Assembly (NCBI GenBank): GCA_033398695.1
Contig: CM065812.1
Location: forward strand, 142,358,858-142,422,857
Reading direction: 5' to 3'
Length of the DNA: 64,000 bases
Source of the DNA: Orobanche coerulescens
Lineage: Eukaryota; Streptophyta; Magnoliopsida; Lamiales; Orobanchaceae
A program made the position numbers and the translations under genes. The notes beneath the pieces are model-generated. The model searched no databases. It saw nothing but the letters and a program-made list of their open reading frames with translations, and was not told the origin of the DNA. Of this stretch, positions 49,682 through 61,447 are shown one piece after another (position 1 is the first letter of the stretch; every line of letters starts with the position of its first letter).

Positions 49682-50708
49682 ATGTCGAGACACAGAGGTC
49701 GAGGTTGTGGTAATCAGTCGCGCGACCAGGATCATGCTGCCGGTGATGGCATTGGTATTGGTGTTGCTACTATACTTCAGCAGGTGGCAAACCAGATGAC
49801 TCATTTGACCGAGGCGGTTCAACGTAACACTGCTGTGACTGAGAACGTCTGGTCGACTCAGTGTCTTAGAGAGGTGGTTCGTATGCATCCTCCCCGTTTT
49901 GCGGGCGTAGGTGATATTTTGGGCTGGGACGGTTGGCTTTTCTAATTGGAGAAGATTTTCAAGGCGGTTGGTTGTCCAGAGGAATGGAGGATTACTATCG
50001 CTCAGTTCTTTCTCGATAGTGACGTTGCTAATTGGTGGGAGGCCGTTGAGCCTCACGATCATGCTGTTACTTGGGAAGAGTTCAAGAAGTTGATGGAAGC
50101 AGAGTTCTGTCCGGAGCTGATCCGAGAGCAGAGAATTTGAGATTTTTATCTAGCTGAGCCGCATGATATACCCATGTCACAGGCTATTATCGATTATAAT
50201 TGACAGCTCGCTTACGTGAAGGGGAAGGTGAGGACCGAGGAAGAGAAAATCCGTCATTTCGATATGCGGATGAGACCAGAGATCTGATAGTACATGTCGG
50301 GTTTCACTTGTGCTATTTTGAGAGAGTAACATAATCGAGCCATGGCGTATGAGATGGCATTGTTATCTACTGGGCCTTTGCATGAGCCGAAGAGGCAGAG
50401 GACGTCTGGAGATTTTTCATGTAGTGTGGGAGTCGGAACTTCTTCTCATCGAGTTTCGCGTAGTCCTACGGCGAAACCTTCCCTTTCTTCATTTGGTGGA
50501 ACCAAGAGTTCCAAGCCATCTTTTTTGACTCTCATTCGGACTGGGAGGTGTTTCAATTGCAACGTTATGGGTCATGTGCAAGCTTATTGTCCTTCGCAGT
50601 CGATTACTTGTTATAACTGTGGACTCGAGGTTTGTGAAATATTCCATGAAGTTTCCCAGAATTGGGCTTCGGCATCAGTATCAAGATCGATTCGTCGGGA
50701 CTGCTGAG
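49682..50708 (+). pseudogene. gag of A interior 2
   Basis: ATG 49682; first stop TAA 49943-49945, at the same codon as in interior 1. Further in-frame stops follow near 50138 (TGA, also shared), 50201, 50286-50291 and 50326. The end part (50342-50707) is open and includes CCHC knuckle CFNCNVMGHVQAYC and the start of a second (CYNCGLEVC). There the sequence leaves gag and runs into a short tail ending before the PPT. Protease, RT, RNase H and integrase are all absent. Confidence 0.85.
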
Positions 50709-50778
50709 ATTTTGTCGCCCGTTCTTTGTTGTATGTGACTTCACCCTTTCTTTTTTTAAAGTTTCGGGATAAAACTTC

Positions 50779-50795
50779 TTTTTAGAGGGGTAGAA
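50779..50795 (+). promoter_or_regulatory. polypurine tract of A
   Basis: TTTTTAGAGGGGTAGAA directly before LTR A3. Confidence 0.8.
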
Positions 50796-53630
50796 TGTAA
50801 TATCCGTGATTTTCTCTTCCGGTAATTTTTCATTTTTGGTATTTTTCTTATTTCCAGAACTCGCTTGCGAGCGTTTTGACATTTGAATAATGTTTTGTTC
50901 TGCTTGTTTGGTCATCCGAGTTTGTTTCGGGGCTATTTTATCCGAATCCTTGTTTTGAGTGACTTTTTACGCTATTTGGTTCATTTTGTGTGATGGTGGT
51001 TTGAAACTACGATTTCGTGTTTCATATAAGTCCGTTTAACTTCATTAGATGTGTTGTGAACTTTGGTTTAGTTGTTTGATGCCATGTCATGAATTTCGGA
51101 CGTTTTGGGCCATTTTGCAATTTCCCAAAGTTTGGGGTAATTATTTCCGTTGTCGTATTCCGAACCTTCGAGTAGTCAGAATTGTGTTTTCTTTTAGCAC
51201 TTGAGTTCGTCGTAGCGCATTCTTCGTGTGCATGTATTCGTCTTATGTTGTTGTTATCGTTTTGCGGTTTCGTCGCGCTCGTACTCGACGAGCTGAACTT
51301 AGCAGTTTGGATCTGCTAAGTGCCTTACGTACGCTATGCGATGAGCATAACGTACGTTAACTTCATGTGCCTTACGTACATTAAGCCCTACTCATAACGT
51401 ACATAAGGGTCTTCACAATTTCGGACAGAAGGTTCTGGCCATCGATTACGTATGTAATCTTGCGTGTCTTATGTACGTAACGTTGCTAACGTACGCTAAG
51501 CTTCTTCCCCAATGTATGTTAATATGGCGCAGGTTTATATGCCTAGGGGTTAACCGTGTTCGTCATTTTTCATCCTTTCTTCATCTCTCCGCGGATGTGG
51601 CGATTTATGGGCGATATGGGGGAGATTTTGGAGTCTTGTAACTCCAAGCTTTCATCCTCCTTGAGTTTTTTGTGTTGATTAACATCATCAATCCGTGTTC
51701 TTCATCTTTGATTTGAGGTAATTTCCTTGAAACCCTTTTTTGTGTATGTTGAGAATCTTTAAGATTCGAGTTGTTCTTCATGAATCGTGTTGTTGTATAT
51801 CATCAATTTGTTTTGATTCTATCCCTATGTTTTGATTCGTATTTCTTATCGTATTCGGGTTCGGGTGATGTTCTTGATGTTCTTGGGGAAGTATTGAAGC
51901 CCAAGTGTTCGATCCTATGTTTCTACGAATTCAGTATTGTGAATTTCGTGTGTTTTGCATCCTCCTTGCGACCGACCTTGTAGTGATTATGTTGTTCTTG
52001 TGTTTTCGACCTAGCTGGAGGAATCGAGGGTTTCCGGTCGAGCTTTCCCATTGCTTCGCGTGCTTTGGACTTGAGGTGAGTATCTTGTCTATATTCTGTA
52101 TACTTCAAGAATGTGATTTGTCGTGAATTTAACGTGGACTTGTTAGTGACTGAACATCGAACCGTAACTTACTTTTAAATGAATATGTAATTTCTATGAA
52201 AGTTAAAACGAATGTAAACATGAGTTTCGTGAAGAATGATAACAACCATTTCATGTTACATTGTGCTTAAAACGGATACTAGAAATGAGTAGTTATCCGA
52301 GGAATTGTGGAATCGCGTAATATTTGTATTATTCGCTCGTTAGCCTTTTTCCTGAATGATGGTGTGCTATGAATGATGTGCCTTTGTGGAAGTTATGATG
52401 TGTTAACTTATGTTTTATGTGCTTGCGATTGTGGTGAATATTGTAACTTTTTTGTTGTGTATCTTAGTGAATTGAGATGTTATCCGGGTAGGGACCCGTG
52501 TGGTCTCCGGCGGCGTGTGCTTCCGAGTACGGCCAGACGATACGATTTGACCATGAGGTTATCAGTTCGGGTAGGTCTGGAGGGGGCTCCGAGAATCGTC
52601 GCTTGCGAGTGCGATGTCACGATAACTTATGGGCGTGTTTGAATGATGTTATCCGAGTAGGGACCCGTGAGGCCTCCGGCGGCGCGTGCTTGCAAGTACG
52701 GCCAGACGATAGGAATTGACCTTAAGGTTATCTAATCGGGTAGGTCTGGAGGGGGCTCCGAGAATCGTTACTTGCGAGTGCGATGTCAAGATAACTTATG
52801 GGTGTGTTTGAGTTTGTTTACGATAGCTAATCCGGGTGGGTCCCGTCTAGGCCATGGAGGCAATTTGAGTGTTTTATTTGATATCTCTGAATTGTGAATG
52901 CTTGAATCCTTGGATCCCGGTTATATTGGTGAATATGGTTTTGTCTTTGAGGCTTGGTTGAGAATTGAATCATTTATATGATTTTGAAAGAAAAACCCTT
53001 TTGAAAAAGAAGATTTATATATATATTCATGATTTTACACTGAGACGCCCAACGTCTTCAATTATTCTTTTAAATGTGTTTTGAAGTTATTCTTATGATC
53101 CTTCCTAATGGAAACTGTTTTTGAAAAGAATTTAGACTCGGGGATCGTGTTGCTACCTTGTCGAAAGGTTATTTTCATAACGGTTTTATTCTTGATGTAT
53201 AACTTTATAGCTTGGTTACTTGCTATCGATTTCCATCGCTAACCCCTCGTTGGGGACTATTTATATTCCTTCCAGGTGTCTTGATTAGAGAGGGCAGCCA
53301 CAGGATCGGCTTGGAGGATGATGTAAAGCAGTGATACTAGTCACAATTGTAATCGGTTGTCCGTCAGTGATCTGTCTGTCTGAGTATGTATTTCTAGTTC
53401 CTTTGACATCTTTATGAGGATGGACGGGTTGTGTAATTTGTGATTGAGTTGTATTTTAGTTTATCAGCTATACTACTATGTTGTATTTTGAGAGACCTAA
53501 TTGGTCTACAGTTTATGTTTTGGTCGAGTTGACCACGTGTTGGTTTTGTTTTGTAGTCTCCTGCCTAGTAGATCCTTACAGAAAGGGGTCTACGACGTGT
53601 AATATCCGTGAGTGGATTGGGGGTATTACA
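50796..53630 (+). repeat. LTR A3
   Basis: 2835 bp, TGTAATATCC to GGGTATTACA. Palindromes at 51320-51500. Tandem module at 52476-52644 and 52645-52811. The right flank ataat is the outer TSD of the composite. Confidence 0.9.
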
Positions 53631-54385
53631 ATAATGATCCTATAACAGCTTTGGCGGCTCAAATGGCTGCACTAATAAATAAACTAGATAATGCTGCAAC
53701 CCAAAAAGCAGTGGAGGTAAATGTCCAGAATTCGACTAAGGACGTTAACTATATGAACAAAAGAAATTTTAGGAATGGTGGAAAATTTCGGAATAGTCAA
53801 AATTCAAATCATTACTATCCAGGTAATGGAATTCTTATTCACAAATAATACACTGCAACCACCACCGGGATTCTCGGTACAAAACCGAGTAGTCGTTGAC
53901 CCAAAAAAGATGAGCTTAGAGGAAGCACTCCAAACATTCATAGGCACATCCAATAACGAATTCGGGGCGGTTTGATCAAAATAAATCGGGCATCTCCACT
54001 CAAATGAACAAATAAGTCAAATTACGAGTGTCGTAGGAAATCAACATCAAAAAGGGCAATTTGCAAGTAACATGAAAATAAACCCTAAAGAACAATGCAA
54101 AGCTATCTGATTAAGAATTGGAACCGAGTACGAAGGTCCTAAGCCCCCAAGCCAAAAGCATGATGATGAGGGGAGCAAGGAAAACGATGAAAATTGGTTG
54201 AAAATTGGTTGAAAAGGAAGTTGAGGCATAAGAAAATTTTGAAAAAGGGGTTGAGAAGCCAATATCTACTCATACTCTTTCTCCTTTTATTCATATACCT
54301 TTCCCTCAATATTTTCAAAATAAAATTGATGAGCATTTTGCTATATTTTTTATTTTTTTAAGAAAATCAATATTAACATTCCTCT
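53631..54385 (+). pseudogene. Athila gag, second part
   Basis: Continues the frame broken at 20529: DPITALAAQMAALINKLDN, then an Asn-rich stretch, a frameshift near 53835, and LQPPPGFSVQN with SLEEALQTFIG. This order is typical of the gag C-terminus in Athila elements. Stops appear from 53973 onward; later remnants (PKEQCKAI near 54083) are still readable. Confidence 0.78.
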
Positions 54386-55035
54386 TATTAATGCTTTGCA
54401 ACAAATGCCACACTACGGGAATTTTTTTAAGATATAATGTGTAGGAAAAGGAAGTTAGCGGCTTTTGAGACAGTTATACTTACGGAAGAGTGCAGCGCAG
54501 CAATCCAAAGGAGACTCCCACTTAAGAAAAATCTGGGAAGTCTTACAATAGCATGCATCATAGGGGGCACAAGTTCAGGTAAGTATATTGCGACCTAGGG
54601 GCAAACATCAACTTGATGCCCCTATCAATTTTTAGGAAGCTGGAAATTGGGTCCAAAAATCCACCACGATAGCATTACAAATGGCGAGTAGATTTATAAC
54701 TTACCCGAAAGGGATAGTTGAAGAAGTACTTGACAAAGTCGATGATTCTATTTTTCTACGAATTGGTAGTAGTGGATATGGAGGAGTACAGGGATATGCT
54801 TTTAATTCTTGGGCACCCACTTTTAGAAATTAGACAAGCTCTGGTAGATGTTCACAAAGGAGCACTCATATTTCGTACCAATGAGCACATCACTTTTCCT
54901 ATTTATAAGGCTACGAAACAATTTGATAAGGATGAACAAATGGGAGAGTGTAAAGTAAGTGACGTTTTCAATACCCTATCTGATAACCACATGATTACCT
55001 CCTCAACAAGTGATCTATTAGATTATAGCTTATAA
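54386..55035 (+). pseudogene. Athila protease region
   Basis: Broken remnants of the pre-protease helix (FETVILTEECSAAIQRRLPL, near 54457-54515), then a damaged active-site segment around 54590-54640 (LGANINLMPLSIFRKLEIGS), and the open stretch 54718-55035 ending in LILGHPLLEIRQALVDVHKG. Frameshifts separate them. RT is not reached: element B starts at 55071. Confidence 0.78.
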
Positions 55036-55070
55036 GAGTCTCTTTTCTCATGTTCTGACCAAACTCTTGC

Positions 55071-57768
55071 TGTAACACCCCAACCCGACAAGGGTAGAAG
55101 TAGCACATTATGGTGTCAAATCAGAACATACAACGCAAGCGGAAGACTTATAAACATAACAATTACAAGGGTATTCTAAGGAAAACAAATGAAATACTAA
55201 CTCTATACAATATATAAAATAATTCCAAACTAAATCCAATCCCAGTCTAATCAAGATGCAAATGGGCTTCTAATCCTCAGGGTAGTCCACTAAGAGCTCC
55301 TATGTACTCTTCACTCCAACCCAGCTTCCAACCTAAAACCTGCCGCACGAAAAGAAAAACGGCTAAGCTTAAAAAGCTCAGTGAACAAATATATATATAA
55401 ACAAACAAATAATCGATACGTATAAAAGAATGAAAAAATAAATAATAAGCTCCTGCTGAAAAGAATGTCATCTGTAAAATGAATAGGGATTAACGGTCAA
55501 CTGAACAAATAACGGGAGTCAACTGAATCAAGAATATGAAGAATCAAAGGATAACAAGATATAGTGCATTGGGGCAAGCATAAGGTATAAAAAAGGTATA
55601 CAGTAAGGTAAAGAAAGTCAGTAATCCACCACGAGCCCAAACCAAACAAACCATATCATATCATAGTAACCATGGAGTAGCTAGCTCCCAAAATGTGAAG
55701 GATGTGTATTGCACACAACATCAATCACCAAACCAAATATAGCATATCAAATAAAAAATAAATCTAAGATGCATCCATACGCCCCTGCAAAAGTACTAGT
55801 GGCCATATCTTCAACAAACAAAAGGGACGGGATGGCACATCACTCGACCACCCTGGAGTCATGCCATTGGTGCATCAATGACACGGACATGGAACCCCAT
55901 GCTTAGTATAATGGATCGGGTATCAAACTGAAGGGTCACAGAATGTCATAGTCATGACACATAATACAAAGTCATCATAATATCATAATCATAGGTTCAT
56001 ATCAAAAGGTGCATAGCAAAGGTATCAAAATCAGAAGCTAAACAATCAAAAGATGTGAAAAGAAGTCATGAAAAACCTCATGAGAAAGGTCAGAATATCT
56101 GTACCTTAGCCAAAAGAAATGAAACATACGAGGAAGTGATCATAAGGGAAACAACAACACGCCTCCTTCAGAGTATCGGTACCTTATACATATTAATGAT
56201 ATAATAGGTTTTAAGTGCATAAATCACCTTTTAAGAAAATTCTGCTTGTAATATCAAAACATATATCACATTTCCGGATTTTTAAGGTATACTTGTGCAT
56301 TTTCTGGAGCCTTAGCAAAATTACTCCAGGTAGATATATATGTCTACTACTTTGTGTAATTTTTATAGAATTTTACAGGTAGTATAACTATAGAATAAAA
56401 ATTCATTATCAAAACTAGTCCAGATTCGGTACCAGATTATAGAATCAAAAAGTAATCAAAGAGTACAAGATGTTGTGATATTTCAAAATTTCCACAAAAA
56501 ATCACAGAGACCATAAACATCCTATATTTAAGCCCTGTCCAATTAGAGCTAATGATACCTTACTGATATCAAAACAAAAATTTCAAATACCAAGGTGCAA
56601 ATTCGGATTACCAAAACAGAGTCTTGACTCTTGAACATGTAAAATCTAAAAAGATGACCTCTAGGCATCAAAAAATTAGGAAATTTGATTTCCAGGTAGT
56701 ACACATCCTAAATTTAGTTTTAGACTCAAGAAACTAAGAAAAACACTTTGGTATCATTAACATACGACCCTAGCAACACGACCCAAAAATCTGCACAGCA
56801 ACAACTCACATAAAATCACATAAAACCAAGCCCTAAACCCACGAATTGAATGTGTATGCCCCTCATTAATAACTTAGGGTTTTATTTCCAGAATTGTATG
56901 CATGATTAGGGTGTATTAGGTCGACAATATGGGCTGAGGTAAAACACCAAACATGAACAAAAATAAAACAGATTTTAGGGAGCGTATACTTTCATGATTT
57001 CATGTAGCCTATAGTATTGTTATTCGTGTTACATTTTAACGAGACATATATAAGCATAACATGATTCATTGATTAGTATAACATGATTAAATCTGATTGA
57101 ATATCATATGTATGTGTCGAATCGAGATAGAAAAACAAGAGGGATAAAGATACCTTGGTCGGATGGAATTTGATCAAAGAAACAAGAATCAAAACCAAAA
57201 CTCTTCCACAATAGTACTCTTCTCCTTCTTCTTCTTGATTTTTTTCTCTTACCACGAATTTGCAGGCTTAGGGTTGCTTCTGGTTTGCTGGTTTCGTTAA
57301 TTTTGAGAGGTGAAAGGAAGTAGGAACACCGAATAATATAAGTAGGGGGAAATCGTATATTGAGTTTAGGAGCGAATAAGGAAAACCGTGTTGTTTATTT
57401 GGTAGGTCGAATAACATGTTTAATGAGGAAGATATGATCATATCTCTTATTGTCATAGTATAATTATCTTGTCTTTCTTATCTCCACAAAAGAGACGACT
57501 AACTAAAAAGGAGTAATCACAAAATCGGTTTACACACTTTGAAATAAAACGTGTGACCTCCATATCACAAAATATGTGTCTTTTGTTGTAGCTAGTTTAG
57601 GATAGAATTTAGTTTAGGAAACTTTAGTGTATTATTAATTTAGTTATTTGTATCAATAGGTAATATTAATTTATAACTCAAGGTTTAAATGACATTTATT
57701 ATGATTCGTACTTAGGTTAAATTCAAAAATGGTGCATAAAATGATGATTAAATTTTTAGGGTTTTACA
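55071..57768 (-). repeat. 3' LTR of B
   Basis: 2698 bp. Plus strand starts TGTAACACCCCAACCC and ends GGGTTTTACA. Closely similar to 61448-64000. It lacks about 210 bp present in the other LTR near 62578-62788 and has a short filler there (GAGTATCGGTACC near 56172). Confidence 0.88.
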
Positions 57769-57787
57769 ATTCTTCCCCTCTAAAAAG
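57769..57787 (-). promoter_or_regulatory. polypurine tract of B
   Basis: Minus strand TTTTTAGAGGGGAAGAAT directly before the 3' LTR. Confidence 0.75.
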
Positions 57788-58742
57788 AAAATTTCGTTCG
57801 CGAAATTGAAGTTGCAATAGTTAGACGGAGACGTACCAATTCACGAAAAGGAATGACAATAAATAGCCTCATGCCCAGAGAGGTTCTTCCAAAAGAGTCT
57901 TCACAAACGGAATAGTTACATTTCTCATGACTCAATCTCGACAAATTAGGAAAGCCTCAGGCTCTCCAACAGAATATAAATCATAACAAATCTGATCCAA
58001 CGAATACGAAACAATTACGTGACAGATGATAGCCGTAATCTCACAAAGAGATATATGAACATCAGATGAATATGGAACAATTACGGAGATGATGCTAAAC
58101 AGTAGAAAACTTCACGAATCCAATCCGGTTCTGAACGAACTAAGGGACTTGCTAAAAATCAGATAAGCACATATCAAAATATTACACATACCAAGAGTTT
58201 CCTAAAGAGGCGGGTGACCTATTCGTACTGACGATCAAGTACGCATAAATCGGAGTATTGTAACATATCAGAAGGCATAATGGGATAGGTAAGATAATCG
58301 TACGGACAAGAACGAACCTACGGACAAACATACCGCGAACTAAATCTCCCTTAGATGCTAAAATGTCTAACACTACTGTATGGAGACATCATACGAATCA
58401 CACAATTCCCGGTCGAAAATTTTCAAGCTTCTACTTTCCGATGGTAGCTAAACCATTAGCTGCTATAATCAACTCTGAACCCTCAATAAGTAACTTTCTG
58501 ACTTAATTCAACCAAAAGGTGCTCCACGTTTCCGTTCATACAAAACTCTGAAAGGAAAACGTTTGTTACTTGCATGCCATCAATCTTAGTGACCAAACAC
58601 AACCAGGCCAAACACTCGTCGAATTTTCCGCTCAACACGCCCTCTAAGTTCGAATAGTTGTTTTGCTTATCCTTCAGTCTGGAGGTACAAAGAATTACTA
58701 AACTTGAGTCTGGTTCCTCAAGCCTTCAGTAGTTCTTTCTAG

Positions 58743-59034
58743 TAGAGATGTTAAACGGGCTCGGGCCCGTAGGGCTGGCCCGTTTAACCCGCCAAAAAAC
58801 CGGGTTAGGGCCGATATTTCCTAGCCCGTTTAAATCCGGGCTTTTTTGGCCCGGACCGTTTAGCCCGAAGCCCGTTAGGGCTAGCCCGAAGCCCGCTAGG
58901 GCTAGCCCGAAGCCCGATATATTGTTAATTTCAACTTACAGTAATACTATATTTATATAACATATATTAATATTATATATGTAATATATATTAATATTAT
59001 ATATAATATATATTATTACTGTATTTGTTAATAT

Positions 59035-59065
<31 letters not shown>

Positions 59066-59350
59066 GTATGTACATAAAAGTGTATTTTTTGTTATATTTA
59101 TTATAGTATAGTTTTTACTATATATATAAAATATATTGTTACTTTTTTTTATGAGTTATAAAAAATAAAAAATAGATTTTTTAAATATTTAGCCCGTTTA
59201 GCCCGTTTAGCCCGAAACCCGTTAGGGTTAGGGTTAGGGCCGATATTTCCTAGCCCGTTTAAATCCGGGCTTTTTTGACCCGGACCGTTTAACCCGAAGC
59301 CCGCTAGGGCTAGCCCGGAACCGCTAGGGCTAGCCCGTTTAACATCTCTA
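58743..59350. mobile_element. hAT-type MITE, non-autonomous
   Basis: 608 bp with terminal inverted repeats TAGAGATGTTAAACGGGC / GCCCGTTTAACATCTCTA (the right copy as AGCCCGTTTAACATCTCTA) and a perfect 8-bp TSD, ctttctag, at 58735-58742 and 59351-59358. An 8-bp TSD with TAGAGATG-type ends is diagnostic of the hAT superfamily. Subterminal GGGCTAGCCC/CCCGAAGCCCG repeats lie at both ends, with an AT-rich middle including (TG)n(TA)n at about 59034-59065. No transposase. Confidence 0.93.
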
Positions 59351-60684
59351 CTTTCTAGGAATGTAAAGTAAAAACGCGAATTTCTGACATGATCACTGCA
59401 GGTGTGCTATGTAGCTGGATAATCTTCTGCCTAAAGAAATCTCTGCCGATCTTCCAAGCAAGTCGTCCTAGTCAATGCTCCACTGCAACTCAATTCACGT
59501 TGTTCTTCCTCCTGTGCATGGAAATTACCAATGTAGTCACCACCATCTTCATACCATCCCGTCCAACTCTTGCTTCAAGACTCTATGCATATTAGTACAA
59601 CTAAGATGAATAGAGTTGATAAAACTGTGTGCTTCAATAAGAACAGCTTCCTTCCATCTTCTAACATAGTTAATCTTCCACCGTCTTGCTCCTGAGCTTC
59701 TTCATGTCTGCCACAATTCATGTGTCAGATCGTTCACTTCCTACGGTCCTAAATGTGATGACACATAACCAATAAGCTTCTCGTGTTGCATAAGGACATA
59801 GCTAGTTCTTCCAAATTCTTCCCTCGTTCTTCATCCCACAAAAGTTACTCTTCGAAAATATCACAAAGGCTTCTTCTGACGTAGAAATGTTAACGCAGAA
59901 TACGAAGATGATTCTTGTGTTTCTCTTTCGTCTCTGAACATACCGATATGCCATACTATGACAATGGTCCTGGTATTCATGGAAGACACGATTAATCAAT
60001 TTTCATAGGAGTAGTCGGAGTTGTAGCCAATACAATTGGCATCACAACACTCATAATGATCATAACGGATACGAAAATAAATTCTAGGAATATCTCGCTC
60101 TTCACACAAACATGTTACGATTTAGTTTCCAGAATCAATCCACAATTTCATGCAATTATTATTCTTCTTCCCCGAATAAATCAGAAACACATCAAAGATA
60201 AACACACTGCACCGATGAAACCACTTCCTAGAAGCTGGCTCTTCAATCCTTTCCCTTCCACTGATGTCATTCACAATGAAGTTTTCAGAATTAGGCAAAG
60301 CGTCATTCTTATACGGATAAGGTTTCCAGATCAAACAACTTACTGACCTCCAGCACTTCTCAAAATATCCTATGACCACAATAAGTTCAAGTTATATGAT
60401 GTAACTATTATCACGTTGGCCAAGCGTCATAATACTTGCATCACATACACATGCCTTTATTGTTATCACATTCTATTCTGAGTCGTGACTGAACAGATCC
60501 TCATAATCAGATCAAAACAATTTCACATTTAGATGGAAATCTTGGTAGTTCGTTAAGGAATACGCTGCGAACAGTTTCAAACAACCGAAGAACTCTCGAG
60601 GCGAGTTTCATCAAATGAAGTATCTTCACAACCGCGAGGGATTAATGCACGAGTTTTCAAAACAAAGGTGATCGTAATCGATTA

Positions 60685-60900
60685 TCAGGTGGGGAATACG
60701 TTATGGAATTTTGAGTTTCTCAAATCGCCAAAGGTGACAAATATAATATGGCAGTTTTTAGCGTCACAATGCTCTGTCAATAAATCCATATCCAGAATGA
60801 TATCGAATCGAACGTTCCTAAAGAAATAAATTAGCAGAACGAACTCCTCAACATCTTCGAATCGCATCGAACAATTTGGATATTCATGATGGATAATCAC
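60685..60900 (-). pseudogene. protease-region remnant of B
   Basis: Short open stretch with VRFDIILDMDLLTEHCDAKN, like the end of the retropepsin domain in Ty3/gypsy pol (a FD.ILGMDWL-type motif). No other recognised domain is attached. Confidence 0.55.
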
Positions 60901-61431
60901 AAGATTTCTCGTAGAGATAGAAAAGATAGGGAAAGATCAATAACGAAGAAGGAATCGTAATGTGCTTATCAAAATCAGGAAAACCATAGAGTGTGTCGAA
61001 CACATCGAATTCAAACATACGCAAATTCTCTGAACAGACGAAGGGCATTTAAACGAGTGACAAACGAATCAAGAACTGAAGTTCAAAAGAAAGTGAAAAT
61101 TCTCAGGAAATGAAACTTATAAGGCATACTACAGAATCTCAAAGAATTCTAAACATATGTTGCGTATCTTGATAAATCTTCTAATTTCCGGAATGAATGA
61201 TCTTATAACGGCTAACTAAAGCAGAGGCATAAATCAGAGTGATGTGGAAGCAAGATGACTAACCAACTTCTTATCATATAATCTACCCAATCTTCACCGG
61301 TTATACTAAAGTTATTAAGGGGAGAACCTATAGAAAATCCTTCCAAGGTTACTTCATAAGCTCCTAAAGTGCAAACCTAAGGGTCCAAGTTTCCATAGGT
61401 CATAACTTATGTACTACAAGTTGCAGTCTAG

Positions 61432-61443
61432 GCTCCGATACCA
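61432..61443 (-). promoter_or_regulatory. primer binding site of B
   Basis: Minus strand TGGTATCGGAGC, four bases inside the 5' LTR. Confidence 0.85.
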
Positions 61444-61447
61444 TAAT

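Larger units (their letters stand above)
20530..53630 (+). mobile_element. composite A: LTR-interior-LTR-interior-LTR, non-autonomous Tekay-like
   Basis: Three related LTRs (20530-23361, 45311-47986, 50796-53630) separated by two gag-only interiors, with outer flanks gtaat (20525-20529) and ataat (53631-53635) as a 5-bp TSD with one mismatch. Interior 1 is split by element D. Neither interior contains RT or integrase; interior 2 goes from a broken gag directly to a short tail and PPT. The whole therefore looks like a large gag-only derivative duplicated in tandem, probably by unequal LTR recombination. Both interiors share the same premature stop. Confidence 0.82.
17949..55070 (+). mobile_element. 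Athila-type Ty3/gypsy element, outermost host of the nest
   Basis: 5' LTR 17949-19501, degenerate tRNA-Asp-type PBS 19508-19525, gag from 19676, interrupted at 20530-53630 by composite A, gag resumed at 53631, protease to about 55035, then cut by element B at 55071. Without A and one TSD copy, the gag frame reads straight across the gap (Ala-Thr-Ser-Cys-Asn to Asp-Pro-Ile-Thr), which proves the two halves are one element. The rest of pol and the 3' LTR are not visible. This is the oldest-looking element of the nest, with many stops. Confidence 0.88.
57788..61431 (-). other. decayed interior of B
   Basis: No open frame of family length on either strand. The only nameable coding trace is at 60685-60900 (listed separately). 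58743-59350 is a MITE. 59359-60680 and 60905-61431 show no domain I recognise; they may be eroded pol and gag. Confidence 0.6.

Noticed and set aside
54139..54336. Minus-strand small hydrophobic ORFs
   Set aside because: Opposite the Athila gag tail, low complexity, no start context or family match.
59216..59240. Telomere-like GGGTTAGGGTTAGGG
   Set aside because: Only about three units, of the TTAGGG not the plant TTTAGGG type, and explained by the GGGCTAGCCC-type subterminal repeats of the MITE.
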